Assembly: GCF_017654315.1 (NCBI RefSeq)
Contig: NZ_CP072203.1
Location: forward strand, 1,736,001 to 1,800,000
Length of the DNA stretch: 64,000 nt
DNA from: Gordonia polyisoprenivorans
GTDB taxonomy: Bacteria; Actinomycetota; Actinomycetes; Mycobacteriales; Mycobacteriaceae
Direction of reading: 5' to 3'
Shown: positions 8,405 to 17,787 of the stretch, in pieces
Numbering within the stretch: the first letter of the stretch is position 1
How the letters are laid out: each line of letters opens with the position of its first letter
The notes under the pieces: model-generated
What the model was told of the DNA's origin: nothing
What the model saw: only the letters and a program-made list of their open reading frames with translations
Database searches by the model: none
Position numbers and translations under genes: made by a program

Positions 8405-9619
8405 TCAGCAATTCCCCGCTGCCGGACGATTCGCAAAGCGGTCGGCGATCCACTCGCCCAGTAGTGGACCGGGGTCCAGGGAATGGCCGGCGCCCTCGCG
8501 CCGGACGCGCTGCACGGAGTCGCCGAGTGTGCAGCCCTTCCGCAACGTCGCCTCCATGCGGTCGACCGGGATGATCTCGTCGACACTGCCGTACATCGCC
8601 AGGATGGGAACGTCAGTGTGGCTGTGGGGCAACGACATCGACTCGAGGGCACCACGCAGATTCGCGGCTGCCGTGGTACTCGCGGTGAAGACGGAGGTGT
8701 CGGCGGCCTGGATTCGCGCGGTCAACGACGACGTGTTCGCCGTACACGACACCAGCGTGGCCTCCCGCTCGGCGGCCACGCCGTGCAGGTAGTCGTCGGG
8801 GTCGATTCGCGAATTCGCCTGTGCCACACCTTCGATGAGGATCGGATACAGCCAGCGCTGAGCGGGGGTGAGCTCACCCGATTGGGCACGGTCGACGAGG
8901 TAGCCCGCGTCGAGCAGCGGGACCGAGGCCACCGCGCCCAGCATCGAACCGCTGCCGCGGCCGTACCCGGCGAACTGTTCGGCGCTCGCCCACGCCGCCG
9001 CGCCGCCCTGCGACGCGCCGACGGCAACCCAGCGCGCACCGATCGTCGGTTCCTTGGACCGGGCTGCGCGGACCGCGTCGATCACGTTGAAGGCCGCGGT
9101 CCGCGGTTCGAGGTAGGGATGCGGTGCCGTGGTGGTCCGCAACCCGAGTCCCTGGTAGTCGGTAGTCGCCACCGCGTAGCCCGAGTCGAGGAATGCCGCA
9201 ACCGTGTTCAGATCGCCGAGCATGTCCGGCCGGTCGGAGGGCCCGCAGTCGCGGGTGACCCCGGTCGTGCCGTGCGCGTAGGCGATCAACGGCCAGCCGC
9301 CGGCCGGGCGGGCCCCGCCGGGCACGAACACCGCACCGGAGACCGTCGCGGTCGTCCCGTCGACACCCGACACCGACCGATAGACGATACGGCTCGCCCG
9401 TGTTCCCGACGGAAGACTCGTCGCCCATTCGGTCGGCGCCTCGGTGGTGCTCACGACCTGCCCGCGGACGGCGAGCGCGTCGGCGCTCGGCGCGGGCGAG
9501 GAGTATGCCGACGAGACGGTCGTCGCGGTGGGCGTGCACGCACCGAGCGCCGGAGCGCACAGCGCGGCGACGACGCCGAGGATCGCTCGGCGTCGAATCG
9601 GGGGAACGGGCCACACCAC
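8405..9619 (-). CDS. Secreted LIP-family lipase/acylesterase (lipoprotein)
   Basis: This 404-residue alpha/beta-hydrolase resembles the secretory lipase (LIP, Pfam PF03583) family. Residues 25-28, LGAC, form a lipobox after a basic, hydrophobic signal. The oxyanion region is AYAHGTTG (113-120). TDYQGLG and NVIDAVRAAR are family hallmarks. The triad is Ser203 in GASQGG, Asp347 in YGSVDE and His379 in GAGHS. Four paralogues occur in this window; the other three are interleaved with Wzz genes at 29-35 kb. The natural ester is unknown. Surface lipid or acylated polysaccharide is plausible from context. The GTG start at 9619 is not strongly supported, and a downstream GTG is possible. Confidence 0.88.
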   Translation of the reverse strand: MVWPVPPIRRRAILGVVAALCAPALGACTPTATTVSSAYSSPAPSADALAVRGQVVSTTEAPTEWATSLPSGTRASRIVYRSVSGVDGTTATVSGAVFVPGGARPAGGWPLIAYAHGTTGVTRDCGPSDRPDMLGDLNTVAAFLDSGYAVATTDYQGLGLRTTTAPHPYLEPRTAAFNVIDAVRAARSKEPTIGARWVAVGASQGGAAAWASAEQFAGYGRGSGSMLGAVASVPLLDAGYLVDRAQSGELTPAQRWLYPILIEGVAQANSRIDPDDYLHGVAAEREATLVSCTANTSSLTARIQAADTSVFTASTTAAANLRGALESMSLPHSHTDVPILAMYGSVDEIIPVDRMEATLRKGCTLGDSVQRVRREGAGHSLDPGPLLGEWIADRFANRPAAGNC

Positions 9620-9681
9620 ACGAGAACGGTAGCGCCCGGAGGCGTCCCGGATTGCATTGGTGTTGCCGGTAACCGATTCTG

Positions 9682-11334
9682 TTGGGCGTGGGACTCACGC
9701 TCGGGGGCACAGACGTCGACGCCGCGACACTCGATGCCGCCGCGAGCGCGCCCACGCGTCGCCGCGCCGGCACGCCACCCGACCCCGCGCCGCCGCACGC
9801 GGTCACCCCGCCCGCCGACAACGAGGTCTATGAGTATCTCGGCCCGCAGATGCGCTGGATTCACCTCGTCATGCTCGTCGCGTTCGGTTTGGCAGCGTGG
9901 TCGCTGACCGCGTTCGCCACGGCCCACCCCATGCTGTGGCCGGCGTTGATCGTCCTCGCCGTCAACGTCGTCGGCACCGTGGCGTCCCTGGTCACCGGAC
10001 TCGGCACCCGACGCGTGACCTGGCGCACACACCAACGGCTCGCTGCCACATGGGTTCCCGACGGCGGACGGTTCGTCTCGGTCGATGTGTTCCTGCCGAC
10101 CTGCGGCGAGAGCCTCGACATCCTGCGCAACACCTACACCCACGTCCGTCGACTCGGATGGCCGGGCACTCTCGCGGTCCACGTCCTCGACGACGCCGAT
10201 CGACCGCAGGTCGCCGGTCTCGCGGCCGAGTTCGGTTTCGGCTACCACGTGCGCGGGGACCGCGGACATCTGCGCAAGGCGGGCAATCTGCGACACGCGT
10301 TCGACCGCACCGATGGTGACGTCGTGGTCATCTTCGACGCCGACTTCTGTCCGCGCCGAGACTTTCTCGCACATCTGATGCCTTATCTCGACGACCCGCT
10401 GGTCGCTGTCGTGCAGAGCCCGCAGAGCTTTGCCACCACCGAACAGATGGGCTGGATTCAGCGGACCGCCGGCGCGACCCAGGAGTTCTTCTACCGATGG
10501 GTGTTGCCGTCGCGAGATCGTCTCGACGCCGCCAACTGTGTGGGCACCTCGGCGCTCTATCGCCGCTCGGCACTGGAGCGTATCGGCGGTTTCGCGCCCA
10601 TCGAACACAGCGAGGACCTCCACACCGGCCGACACCTGCAGCAGGCCGGATTCCGGATTCGCTATGTGCCGGTGGTGCTTTCGCGCGGGTTGTGTCCCAC
10701 CGATCTCGCCGGCTTCCTGAACCAGCAGTACCGCTGGTGTATGGGGTCACTGTCGCGGATCGCCAATCCCGCTCTGGCGCAGGATCGTCGGCGAATGACC
10801 CTCGGTCAGTCGATGGCCCATTGGGCGGGTGTCTTCTACTATCTGACGACGGCGCTGAATGTCTTCTTGTTCTTCGTGCCGGGCATCATCATGCTGGCGG
10901 CATTCCCCGAGGACATCCGGCCGGCTCAGCTCGTTCCCTTCCTCGTCGGCTTCTGGGTGTATCTGGTGGTGTTCCCGCTGGTGTCGCGGACACGCTGGCG
11001 TCTGGAGGTGCTGCGCATCCAGATGGCCTACAGTTTCGCGCACGCGGTGGCCATCGTGCACAAGCTCCTCGGACGCGAAATCGGCTGGGTCCCCACCGGT
11101 GCCGTCGGAGTGAGCAACACGCTCGCACGCAGCATCAGTGCGCTCGGTGCGGTGTCGTTGGGCGTCTCGCTCGTCGCGTTCTGGGTGTTCGCGATCATCG
11201 ACGTCGCCGACCGCGGACTGCCGATGTTCTGGATGATGATCGGGTTCGCCGGTGTCTACAGCTATCTGGCGGTGCCGCTGCTCGTCGAATTCCTGCGGGT
11301 ACTCATCGCGCGCGACCGAAGGACCCTCGCATGA
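9682..11334 (+). CDS. Cellulose-synthase-like GT2 glycosyltransferase
   Basis: A 550-residue membrane-embedded processive glycosyltransferase. Two membrane segments (about 57-105) precede a cytosolic GT-A domain with the BcsA-type signature: DDAD (170-173), DAD (219-221), the SED acceptor motif (310-312) and QQYRW (348-352). At least five membrane segments follow. No PilZ domain is present, unlike true BcsA, so direct c-di-GMP control is not expected. It probably polymerises and extrudes a beta-glucan or related chain. Its stop overlaps the next ATG by four bases (ATGA), making a three-gene coupled unit with a small membrane protein and an acyltransferase. The start is TTG (9682) or GTG (9688). 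Confidence 0.9.
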   Translation: MGVGLTLGGTDVDAATLDAAASAPTRRRAGTPPDPAPPHAVTPPADNEVYEYLGPQMRWIHLVMLVAFGLAAWSLTAFATAHPMLWPALIVLAVNVVGTVASLVTGLGTRRVTWRTHQRLAATWVPDGGRFVSVDVFLPTCGESLDILRNTYTHVRRLGWPGTLAVHVLDDADRPQVAGLAAEFGFGYHVRGDRGHLRKAGNLRHAFDRTDGDVVVIFDADFCPRRDFLAHLMPYLDDPLVAVVQSPQSFATTEQMGWIQRTAGATQEFFYRWVLPSRDRLDAANCVGTSALYRRSALERIGGFAPIEHSEDLHTGRHLQQAGFRIRYVPVVLSRGLCPTDLAGFLNQQYRWCMGSLSRIANPALAQDRRRMTLGQSMAHWAGVFYYLTTALNVFLFFVPGIIMLAAFPEDIRPAQLVPFLVGFWVYLVVFPLVSRTRWRLEVLRIQMAYSFAHAVAIVHKLLGREIGWVPTGAVGVSNTLARSISALGAVSLGVSLVAFWVFAIIDVADRGLPMFWMMIGFAGVYSYLAVPLLVEFLRVLIARDRRTLA

Positions 11335-11612
11335 CAGGGGAGTGGACGTCTCCGGAGGATGTGCGCCCACCGGACCCCAGCGCCCCGGATCTCAGCACCC
11401 TGGATCCCGGTCCTGCGAGCGGTCCCACCACCGATCGTCTGCCGGTTCCGGACGGCCTGCCGCGCCCACCGATCACCGAACGCCGTCCGAGCGTACCGAA
11501 TTGGAACCGGATCACCGCGTGGGAGGTCGTCGGCTATACCGTGGCCATCGTCTTTCTCGCCGCCGTGGCGCTCGGGGTCTTCGACATCATGCTGCCGTGG
11601 ACCGCCTCGTGA
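11331..11612 (+). CDS. Small proline-rich single-pass membrane protein
   Basis: A 93-residue protein read in the overlap between the GT2 and acyltransferase genes. It starts at the ATG in ATGA (11331-11334) and ends in GTGA (11609-11612). Residues 1-65 are hydrophilic and rich in proline, aspartate and serine. Residues about 67-90 form one membrane helix ending in FDIMLPW. I do not recognise a family. Tight coupling on both sides suggests it is an accessory subunit of the synthase or acyltransferase, as small proteins are in other polysaccharide export complexes. That role is inference. Confidence 0.75.
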   Translation: MTGEWTSPEDVRPPDPSAPDLSTLDPGPASGPTTDRLPVPDGLPRPPITERRPSVPNWNRITAWEVVGYTVAIVFLAAVALGVFDIMLPWTAS

Positions 11613-13681
11613 CCCGACCCCAGACCTCGGCGTTCTTCACCGACATCGCCGGATTGCGGGGCGTGGCGGTACTTCTCGTCGTCGTCTTCCACTCCCGGGT
11701 ACCCGGCTTCGGCGGCGGCTTCGTCGGCGTCGACGTGTTCTTCGTCATCTCGGGTTTCCTCATCACCGGCCTGCTCATCCGCGAGTTCGAGCGGTCGGGG
11801 ACCCTGTCGTTCAAGGGGTTCTACGCACGCCGCGCCCGACGCATCATTCCCGCGGCAGCATTGGTGATCGTGGTGTCGTTGATCGGTGCTGCGCTGACGA
11901 TGCCGCTGCTCCGGGTGTTCAAACAGTCGATCGATTTGCTTGCCGCGGCAGCGAATCTGGCCAATTGGCACTTCATCGCCCAGAATGCCGACTATCTCTC
12001 GGGCGCCATCGACGGCAGCCTCGCCACCCACTTCTGGTCCCTGGCGATCGAAGAGCAACTCTACTTCGTCTGGCCGCTGACCATCTTCGGTGCCGCGATT
12101 CTCGTCGCGAGAACCCCACTGCGCAATCATGTCTCGATCCGCTGGTCGATCCTGCTGGTGGTCGGTGCGGTCACCGTCGGCTCACTCGTCTGGGCGATCC
12201 GGCTCACCCCGGTCGACCCGGCCACCGCCTACATGGCCACCTACACACGGGTGTGGCAGTTCGGTGTCGGTGGCCTGCTTGCCGTGGCCGAGCCGCTGCT
12301 GATCGGTGTGGTCCGACGTGCCCGCCCCGCGAGATGGCCGGCGGCCGCGTTGGGCTGGGTGGGGCTCGCGGGAATCGTCGTCTCGGTGGTGACGATCAGC
12401 GCGAGCACCCCGTACCCGGGCACCGCCGCTCTGCTCCCGACCGTGTCGACGGCCCTGATCATCGCGTCCGGACAGGTGATCCCGGCCGACATCGGTACCC
12501 GTGCGGGCAACATGTTCACCCCGGGATTTCTGCTGTCGCTGGCGCCGATCCGCTTCCTCGGACGCATCTCCTACGCGTGGTACCTGTGGCATTGGCCGGC
12601 GCTGGTGCTGTTCGAAACACGGACCGGCATCACGTCGTGGCCGGCGCTGTTGGGTGTCAGCGGTGTGTCACTGGCAATCGCCACCGCCTCGACACTGTTC
12701 TTCGAGGAACCGATCATCGCCAATACCGAACTGCGCCGCAATCATTCGGCGTCGCTGTCGGTCGGGCTCACCGGACTCGTCGTCGGCCTCGCGGTGGCGA
12801 TGACCGCCGGGGTGATCACCGTGAAGGTCGCCAGTCGTGACACCGTCAGCAACGCCGCGCTGAGCTATCAGTCGGTGTTCGGGCAGGAGAATACGGCCAC
12901 GTCGGGGCCTGTGGTGCCCAACCCATTCCAGGCCTACGACGATCGACCCGAGCCCAACGACTGCCTGGTCCGGGTCGGCGAGTACGGGCCCGGACGCGAG
13001 TGCGCCTTCGGCCCCGGCGACGGCATCCCCGTCGTCCTCTTCGGCGACTCGCATGCCGAACAATGGTCGGAAACCGTGCGCGACATCGGCAATGCGCACG
13101 GCTGGCGTATCTACCAGTTCACCAAGGCGGCGTGTCCGGCGCAGAACCTCCGGCCCAGGACCGGTCGCCCCGACCCGTTCAACGCCGAGGACTGTGTCCG
13201 GTGGCGAGAGGATGCGCTGCACCAGATCGCTGCGCTCGCACCGAAGATCATCATCTTCTCGTCACTGTCGACCTACGTTCCCGACTACGCCGAGTCGGCA
13301 CGCGCGTGGGACGACACACTCGTCGCACTGCGCGCCACCGGTGCCCGACTGGTCTACATCGCCGACACGCCGTACCCGAACTTCCAGATCGCCGACTGCA
13401 TGTCCGGTGCCCTCGACGACTGGGCCCGATGCGATTTCCGCCTCGACGACGTCACCCGCCACGAACCGATCCTCACCGAACAGGCCCGCGGCCGCGACAA
13501 GGACATCATCACCCTGTCGGTCAACAACCTGCTCTGCGAGAACGACACCTGTGTGCCGGCCCGCAACAAGATCCTGCTCTACCGCGACGAATCCCACCTG
13601 ACCGCCACCGCCGCACATGTTCTCGAACCCGCCCTCACCCGTCAGCTGGACAAACGCCGCTTCGACTACAACGCCCGCTGA
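11609..13681 (+). CDS. OafA-like acyltransferase-3 with C-terminal SGNH domain
   Basis: A 690-residue protein with two modules. Residues 1-360 are an acyltransferase-3 membrane domain. It opens with AGLRGVAVLLVVVFHSRVPG, has the catalytic histidine at about 28, and continues with GVDVFFVISGFLI. Residues about 470-680 are a periplasmic SGNH domain with FGDSHAEQW (about 477) and the terminal DESH motif (about 661-664), so both catalytic blocks are intact. OafA-type proteins pass an acyl group, usually acetyl, across the membrane onto sugars. The GTG at 11609 overlaps the stop of the small membrane protein (GTGA). The frame stays open well upstream, but the conserved domain begins here. Confidence 0.92.
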   Translation: MTRPQTSAFFTDIAGLRGVAVLLVVVFHSRVPGFGGGFVGVDVFFVISGFLITGLLIREFERSGTLSFKGFYARRARRIIPAAALVIVVSLIGAALTMPLLRVFKQSIDLLAAAANLANWHFIAQNADYLSGAIDGSLATHFWSLAIEEQLYFVWPLTIFGAAILVARTPLRNHVSIRWSILLVVGAVTVGSLVWAIRLTPVDPATAYMATYTRVWQFGVGGLLAVAEPLLIGVVRRARPARWPAAALGWVGLAGIVVSVVTISASTPYPGTAALLPTVSTALIIASGQVIPADIGTRAGNMFTPGFLLSLAPIRFLGRISYAWYLWHWPALVLFETRTGITSWPALLGVSGVSLAIATASTLFFEEPIIANTELRRNHSASLSVGLTGLVVGLAVAMTAGVITVKVASRDTVSNAALSYQSVFGQENTATSGPVVPNPFQAYDDRPEPNDCLVRVGEYGPGRECAFGPGDGIPVVLFGDSHAEQWSETVRDIGNAHGWRIYQFTKAACPAQNLRPRTGRPDPFNAEDCVRWREDALHQIAALAPKIIIFSSLSTYVPDYAESARAWDDTLVALRATGARLVYIADTPYPNFQIADCMSGALDDWARCDFRLDDVTRHEPILTEQARGRDKDIITLSVNNLLCENDTCVPARNKILLYRDESHLTATAAHVLEPALTRQLDKRRFDYNAR

Positions 13682-13708
13682 GCGGTGTCCGCAGGATGGG
13701 CAGGCCCC

Positions 13709-14698
13709 TCACCAGCCTGCCACCCCCGCCCGAAACGCCGCCGTACTCGCGGTGGTGGAGTTGAATCGCCAGTCACGCTCCTTGTCCATCTGAAACCAGA
13801 CGAAACCTTCGACGCGCGACTGGTTTCCGACGATGGAGAAGAAGTCGCGGATCCACGACGCCTTGTCCTGAGCGGTGAGTCCGTCGGCGCATCCGACCTC
13901 GGTGAGCAGAATGGGGTGCGTGGCGTCGAGCGCGCGCAGCGTTTCGAGGCTCGGGACGAACAGGTCGGTGGCCGACTGCCAGTGGTGGCCGGGCGCCTCA
14001 CCCCAGTTGTAGCCGTCGAGACCCAGCACGTCGATCTGGTCACGCCCGGGGTAATAGTCTCCAAAATTGTTGGTGCCCAGGGTGAGTGCGTTCGGTGCCC
14101 ACACGAAACGTACCTTGTCGGGGTGTCGGTCGGCGATGACCGAACGCATCCTCGCCCACGCGGCGCGATAGTCGGCGGCGGTGTTGCCGTTCACCCCGAC
14201 CGCCCAGGGGTACCAGGTGCCGTTCATCTCCTGCGCGAAGCGCAACAGCACCGGCTTTCCCCACGACGCGAGTCCTGTTCCCCATCGAGCGAATTCGGTG
14301 TCGAAGTCACCGGAGGCGATGCGCGACAACGCGAATTCGGGTTGTTCGGTCCCGCCGTCGGGCTTCCACGGCTCCAACGTCAGCAGCGGGGTGGCGCCGA
14401 AGGCGACGACGGTGTCGAGGTCGTCGACGGGCACCGGATCGCCGAGCGCACAGAAGCGGTGGACGTATCTCGGTGCCGTACCCGCGAGATTCGTCAGTTG
14501 CTGCAGTGGAGTGCGTGTCGCACCCTGCACCGGCGTCACCGATGGGATGAACGCGCCCCACCGCCGATCGTCCGGCGAGACCGGCGACGGGGACGGCGCC
14601 GTCGCGGGTTCGGTCGACGTGCACGCGCCGAGCGCACCTGCCGACCCGAGCAGTGCCAGCCGCAGCACGTCGCGTCGCGAGAGCGCCGGAAGGGTCAC
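13709..14698 (-). CDS. GH26-like beta-mannanase-type lipoprotein
   Basis: A 329-residue exported glycosidase. The N-terminus SRRDVLRLALLGSAGALGAC combines a twin-arginine-like start with a lipobox (LGAC, 23-26), so it is probably a Tat- or Sec-exported lipoprotein. The TIM barrel has the GH26 acid/base motif RFAQEMNGTWYPW (Glu157) and a nucleophile in ILLTEVGC (Glu267). GH26 enzymes cut beta-mannans or beta-1,3/1,4-glucans. The substrate here may be the polymer made by this cluster. It is convergent with the acyltransferase gene and faces the GH39-like gene across a short gap. Confidence 0.85.
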   Translation of the reverse strand: MTLPALSRRDVLRLALLGSAGALGACTSTEPATAPSPSPVSPDDRRWGAFIPSVTPVQGATRTPLQQLTNLAGTAPRYVHRFCALGDPVPVDDLDTVVAFGATPLLTLEPWKPDGGTEQPEFALSRIASGDFDTEFARWGTGLASWGKPVLLRFAQEMNGTWYPWAVGVNGNTAADYRAAWARMRSVIADRHPDKVRFVWAPNALTLGTNNFGDYYPGRDQIDVLGLDGYNWGEAPGHHWQSATDLFVPSLETLRALDATHPILLTEVGCADGLTAQDKASWIRDFFSIVGNQSRVEGFVWFQMDKERDWRFNSTTASTAAFRAGVAGW

Positions 14699-14781
14699 CC
14701 GGTCATGCTAAGCCGAACCGACCGATGCACGCTGTGTGTGCCGGACCGGCGAACCCGGCCATGAGTCGGCCGCCACCTCGA

Positions 14782-14787
14782 TAGACT
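14782..14787 (+). promoter_or_regulatory. Putative -10 hexamer TAGACT of the GH39-like gene
   Basis: TAGACT fits the actinobacterial TAnnnT -10 consensus. It lies 40 bp upstream of the ATG at 14828, leaving room for a leader with a GGGAGAC ribosome-binding site. No clear -35 is visible. Confidence 0.4.
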
Positions 14788-14827
14788 CCTCCGGTACCGC
14801 ACCACCTGGCGTCATCGGGAGACACTC

Positions 14828-15904
14828 ATGGATTCGAGAAGGTCGTTGCGCACGCTGGTCGTGCTGTCGTCGATCGTGGCGATCATCGCCGCGGCGCTCG
14901 GCACGGCCGGACCGGCCAGAGCCGCCGTCGTCGCACCGTCTGCCGGATACGGTTTCGCCCAAGGTGGAGCCACCCTGTTCCTCAGTTCCGCCGACCTCAA
15001 CCGCGAGCTCGACGCCGTCGCCAAAACCGACGCCCGGTGGTTGCGGGTGGGCATCGACTGGTCGAGCATCGAGCCGTCGAAGGGCACCTACAACTGGTCC
15101 AACCCCGACCAGGTCATCAACGCTGCCCGCGCCCACCACCTCCAGATCCTGTCGCTGGTCACCACCACCCCGACCTGGGCGCGACGTGCCGCAGCACCCG
15201 GTGCACTGGGCATGTACGCCCCACCCGCCGACCCGGCAACCCTGGGTGCGTTCATGAAGAAGGTCGTCGAGCGCTATCCCGACATCACTCATCACGAGAT
15301 CTGGAACGAACCGAATCTGCCCGCCTTCTGGGGTTTTGCCCCGGCCAACGCCATCGAGTACACCAACGTGCTGAAGGCTGCCTACACCGCGATCAAGCAG
15401 GTTCAGCCCGACTCGACGGTCGTCGCCGCCGGGATGAGCCCGCAGGCCGGTGCCGCCGACTTCTACACCAAGATGTACGCGGCCGGCGCCAAGAATTACT
15501 TCGACGCCACGGCCATGCACGCCTACGTATTTCCCGCTGGGATCGGCACGATCCCGAACGGATGGACCGAAACCCAACAGATCCGCGCGGTCATGGTCGC
15601 CCACGGCGACGCCGCGAAGAAAATCTGGCTCACCGAGATGGGTGCCCCGACGATTCCGGAAGGAGCGTCGGCGTCGACCGGCTCCGTCGGGTTCGGGGTC
15701 AACGAGATGGTGACCCAGCAACAGCAGGCCACGCAGATCGTCGACGTGCTGCGCGCCGCCGCCGACTCCGGCTACTGCGGACCCGCGTTCATCTACTCGG
15801 TGCGCGACTGGGGGACCTCGGCCACCAACCGCGAGGACAACTTCGGCGCACTGCTCACCCACGACTGGAAACCCAAGATCACGGCGTCAATCCTCGCCAG
15901 ATAG
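14828..15904 (+). CDS. Secreted PslG/GH39-like glycosidase, paralogue 1
   Basis: A 358-residue clan GH-A hydrolase with a cleaved signal peptide (about 1-32, ending ARA). The barrel carries RWLRVGIDWSSIEP near strand 2, the acid/base motif HEIWNEPN (Glu161) and the nucleophile motif WLTEMGAP (Glu270). It is most like the proteins encoded at 20433-21530 and 38006-39067. All three begin the mature region with GYGFAxG and end with DWxPK near the C-terminus. PslG-type enzymes in other exopolysaccharide loci hydrolyse the polymer made by their own cluster, which is the likely role here. The last 18 bp overlap the convergent small membrane protein gene. Confidence 0.9.
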   Translation: MDSRRSLRTLVVLSSIVAIIAAALGTAGPARAAVVAPSAGYGFAQGGATLFLSSADLNRELDAVAKTDARWLRVGIDWSSIEPSKGTYNWSNPDQVINAARAHHLQILSLVTTTPTWARRAAAPGALGMYAPPADPATLGAFMKKVVERYPDITHHEIWNEPNLPAFWGFAPANAIEYTNVLKAAYTAIKQVQPDSTVVAAGMSPQAGAADFYTKMYAAGAKNYFDATAMHAYVFPAGIGTIPNGWTETQQIRAVMVAHGDAAKKIWLTEMGAPTIPEGASASTGSVGFGVNEMVTQQQQATQIVDVLRAAADSGYCGPAFIYSVRDWGTSATNREDNFGALLTHDWKPKITASILAR

Positions 15905-16171
15905 CGGTGCTCGCCTGCGCGAACGCGCCACAGCCCACACCGCGATCCCGACCGCGAGGAACGACAACAGATCCGATTCGGTGATGCCGTGGCGTCCGGT
16001 GATGCTGATCAGCGTGGCCCCCTCCAACGGCTTGTTCCAGTAGAGCCAGGCCGCGCCGACCACCACCAACACCACCGCCGCCCGCACGGTCGGACGCAGC
16101 AGTGTCCACAATCCGCAGGCGAAAAGCAGGTTGAGCAGGACGAGGGCGTGGAAAAGGTCGGGTGAACGCAT
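15887..16171 (-). CDS. Small three-helix membrane protein
   Basis: A 94-residue hydrophobic protein with three probable membrane helices and a basic C-terminus (ARSRRRAPLSGED). I do not recognise a family. The ATG at 16171 is chosen because the first hydrophobic helix follows at once; an upstream start at 16219 would add a cysteine-containing hydrophilic stretch. Its 3' end overlaps the glycosidase gene by 18 bp tail to tail. No function can be assigned. Confidence 0.6.
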   Translation of the reverse strand: MRSPDLFHALVLLNLLFACGLWTLLRPTVRAAVVLVVVGAAWLYWNKPLEGATLISITGRHGITESDLLSFLAVGIAVWAVARSRRRAPLSGED

Positions 16172-16285
16172 CGTGAACAAGTATGTCGATTCAGGTCGGT
16201 GGACGCACCATTCGGCCATCTGACGTGTCGTGACGATCCGCGGTCGTCATGCTTACGGTGTGGAGATGGGCAGGGAACAGAGCGC

Positions 16286-16756
16286 ATGAGACGGGTCGTC
16301 GTCGCGGTATGTCTCGCGATGGTGGTGTCGGCGTCGGCCGGATGTGCGACGTCGGGCGAGCCCACGCCGTCCTCACCACGCAAGACGGTCACGGTGTACG
16401 CGACGGCCTCCACAACGCCGAGCAGTTCCGTCCCGTCCACGGCTCCGCCGACCACGGTCGAGACGGGTACCACCCCTGTGGCCTCGAATCCCGGCACGCC
16501 GAATCCCGCTCCACCCCAGACGCAGACGCCGACGACGGCCGCGGCACCGACCATCGGTCAGTCGTGCATCGGCGCCGACATCGGCCGCACCGCCACCGAT
16601 CCCAACGGCACAGCGATCGTCTGTGACGACTACCAATGGGTGCCCGACACCGGTCAGACACCCCAACATCCGTGGGCCGACAATCAACGCGAATGGACCG
16701 AGTGCATTCAGACACACACCACTGATGAGTGCCGCGAAATACTCGGGACCGGTTAG
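16286..16756 (+). CDS. Lipoprotein with Thr/Pro-rich linker
   Basis: A 156-residue lipoprotein. The signal peptide ends in SASAGC, a standard lipobox. About 60 residues of Thr/Pro/Ser-rich linker follow, then a small C-terminal domain with four cysteines (SCIG, IVCDD, ECIQ, ECRE). The motif GTAIVCDDYQWVPD resembles short domains found repeatedly in actinobacterial lipoproteins, function unknown. The ATG at 16286 is preceded by GGGAACAG. It stands alone between unrelated genes. Confidence 0.8.
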   Translation: MRRVVVAVCLAMVVSASAGCATSGEPTPSSPRKTVTVYATASTTPSSSVPSTAPPTTVETGTTPVASNPGTPNPAPPQTQTPTTAAAPTIGQSCIGADIGRTATDPNGTAIVCDDYQWVPDTGQTPQHPWADNQREWTECIQTHTTDECREILGTG

Positions 16757-16951
16757 CGCGGATTCCGTTCCCGCAGCCCCGTTCCTTAGGTAGACGAACG
16801 AGAATCGTTGTCGCCGTAACAGACCGGCAGGTCTACCACCTGTGGCGCATTCTTGATTATTTCGTCATGGGCATTTCTTGCCCATGTCATTGCTTTCTCC
16901 TCGGGCTCGTGTCACTGTCGCTGTCAGTCACTGATCAACGCGAGGAGTGTC

Positions 16952-17782
16952 ATGACCAGTACGCCAGGCGGACCCGGCCAACCCCCGTATCCAGGGGAGG
17001 ACCCGCAGAATCAGGGCTACACACCTCCTCCAGGTGGGTACGAGGCGCCCCAGGGCGGCTCCTTTCCGCCACCCGAGCCAGGGGCGTATTCGCCGCCGGC
17101 CGGCCAGTATCCGCCGTCGGGTGGCGCACCCGGTTACGCGCCTGCGCCCGCCCAACTCGACCTAGGCGCCGCTCTGAGCTACGGCTGGAACAAGTACAAG
17201 GCCAACGCGCTCAACTGGATTCTGTTCGCCATCGTCACGTTTGTGGTTGTCGGGCTGATCGACAGCGCGGCGCGCGGGTTCAACTACGACGCGTCGGTGC
17301 TCAGCGCGCCGGGCATCATCGGGTCACTCGTCTCCGGCATCCTCGGCGTGCTCGTGCAGGCGGCGTTCACCCGAGGTGCGCTCAACGAACTCGACGGGAA
17401 CAAGCCGTCTTTCGCGGACTTCTTCACCTGGAACAACCTGGCTCAGGTGTTCATTGCCGCGATTCTCGTCTGGGTCATCACGACCATCGGCTTCATCCTC
17501 ATCATCATCCCGGGACTCATCGCCACGTTCTTGCTCTGGTACACGCTGGCTTTCGCGATCGACCGCAATCTGTCAGCGACCGATGCGATCAAGGGCAGTT
17601 TCGAACTGACGTCGAAGAACGTCGGCAGTCTGCTGTTGCTGGCCATCGTGGTGATTGTCCTGAACCTCGTCGGCGCCCTCCTGTGCGGCATCGGACTCCT
17701 GGTGACCGGTCCGGTCACCCTCATCGCCTCGACCTACGCCTACCGCGTGTTGTCCGGCGGGCAGGTAAGCCCGGCGCAGTGA
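16952..17782 (+). CDS. Membrane protein with proline/glycine-rich N-terminus
   Basis: A 276-residue protein. Residues 1-70 are a cytosolic Pro/Gly/Tyr-rich region with YPPSGG-type repeats. The rest has five to six membrane segments. The arrangement resembles a group of actinobacterial integral membrane proteins of unknown function. GAGGAG seven bases before the ATG at 16952 fixes the start; an upstream ATG at 16853 would add an unlikely cysteine-rich leader. A large hairpin lies just after the stop. I cannot assign a role. Confidence 0.8.
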   Translation: MTSTPGGPGQPPYPGEDPQNQGYTPPPGGYEAPQGGSFPPPEPGAYSPPAGQYPPSGGAPGYAPAPAQLDLGAALSYGWNKYKANALNWILFAIVTFVVVGLIDSAARGFNYDASVLSAPGIIGSLVSGILGVLVQAAFTRGALNELDGNKPSFADFFTWNNLAQVFIAAILVWVITTIGFILIIIPGLIATFLLWYTLAFAIDRNLSATDAIKGSFELTSKNVGSLLLLAIVVIVLNLVGALLCGIGLLVTGPVTLIASTYAYRVLSGGQVSPAQ

Positions 17783-17787
17783 CCATT

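Noticed and set aside
11252..11608. N-terminal extension of the acyltransferase frame
   Set aside because: It overlaps the GT2 end and the small membrane protein gene, and the conserved domain begins just after 11609.
16788..16812. Possible IdeR/DtxR iron box (TTAGGTAGACGAACG...)
   Set aside because: Only the first half matches the TTAGGTTAG consensus. The second half site is absent.
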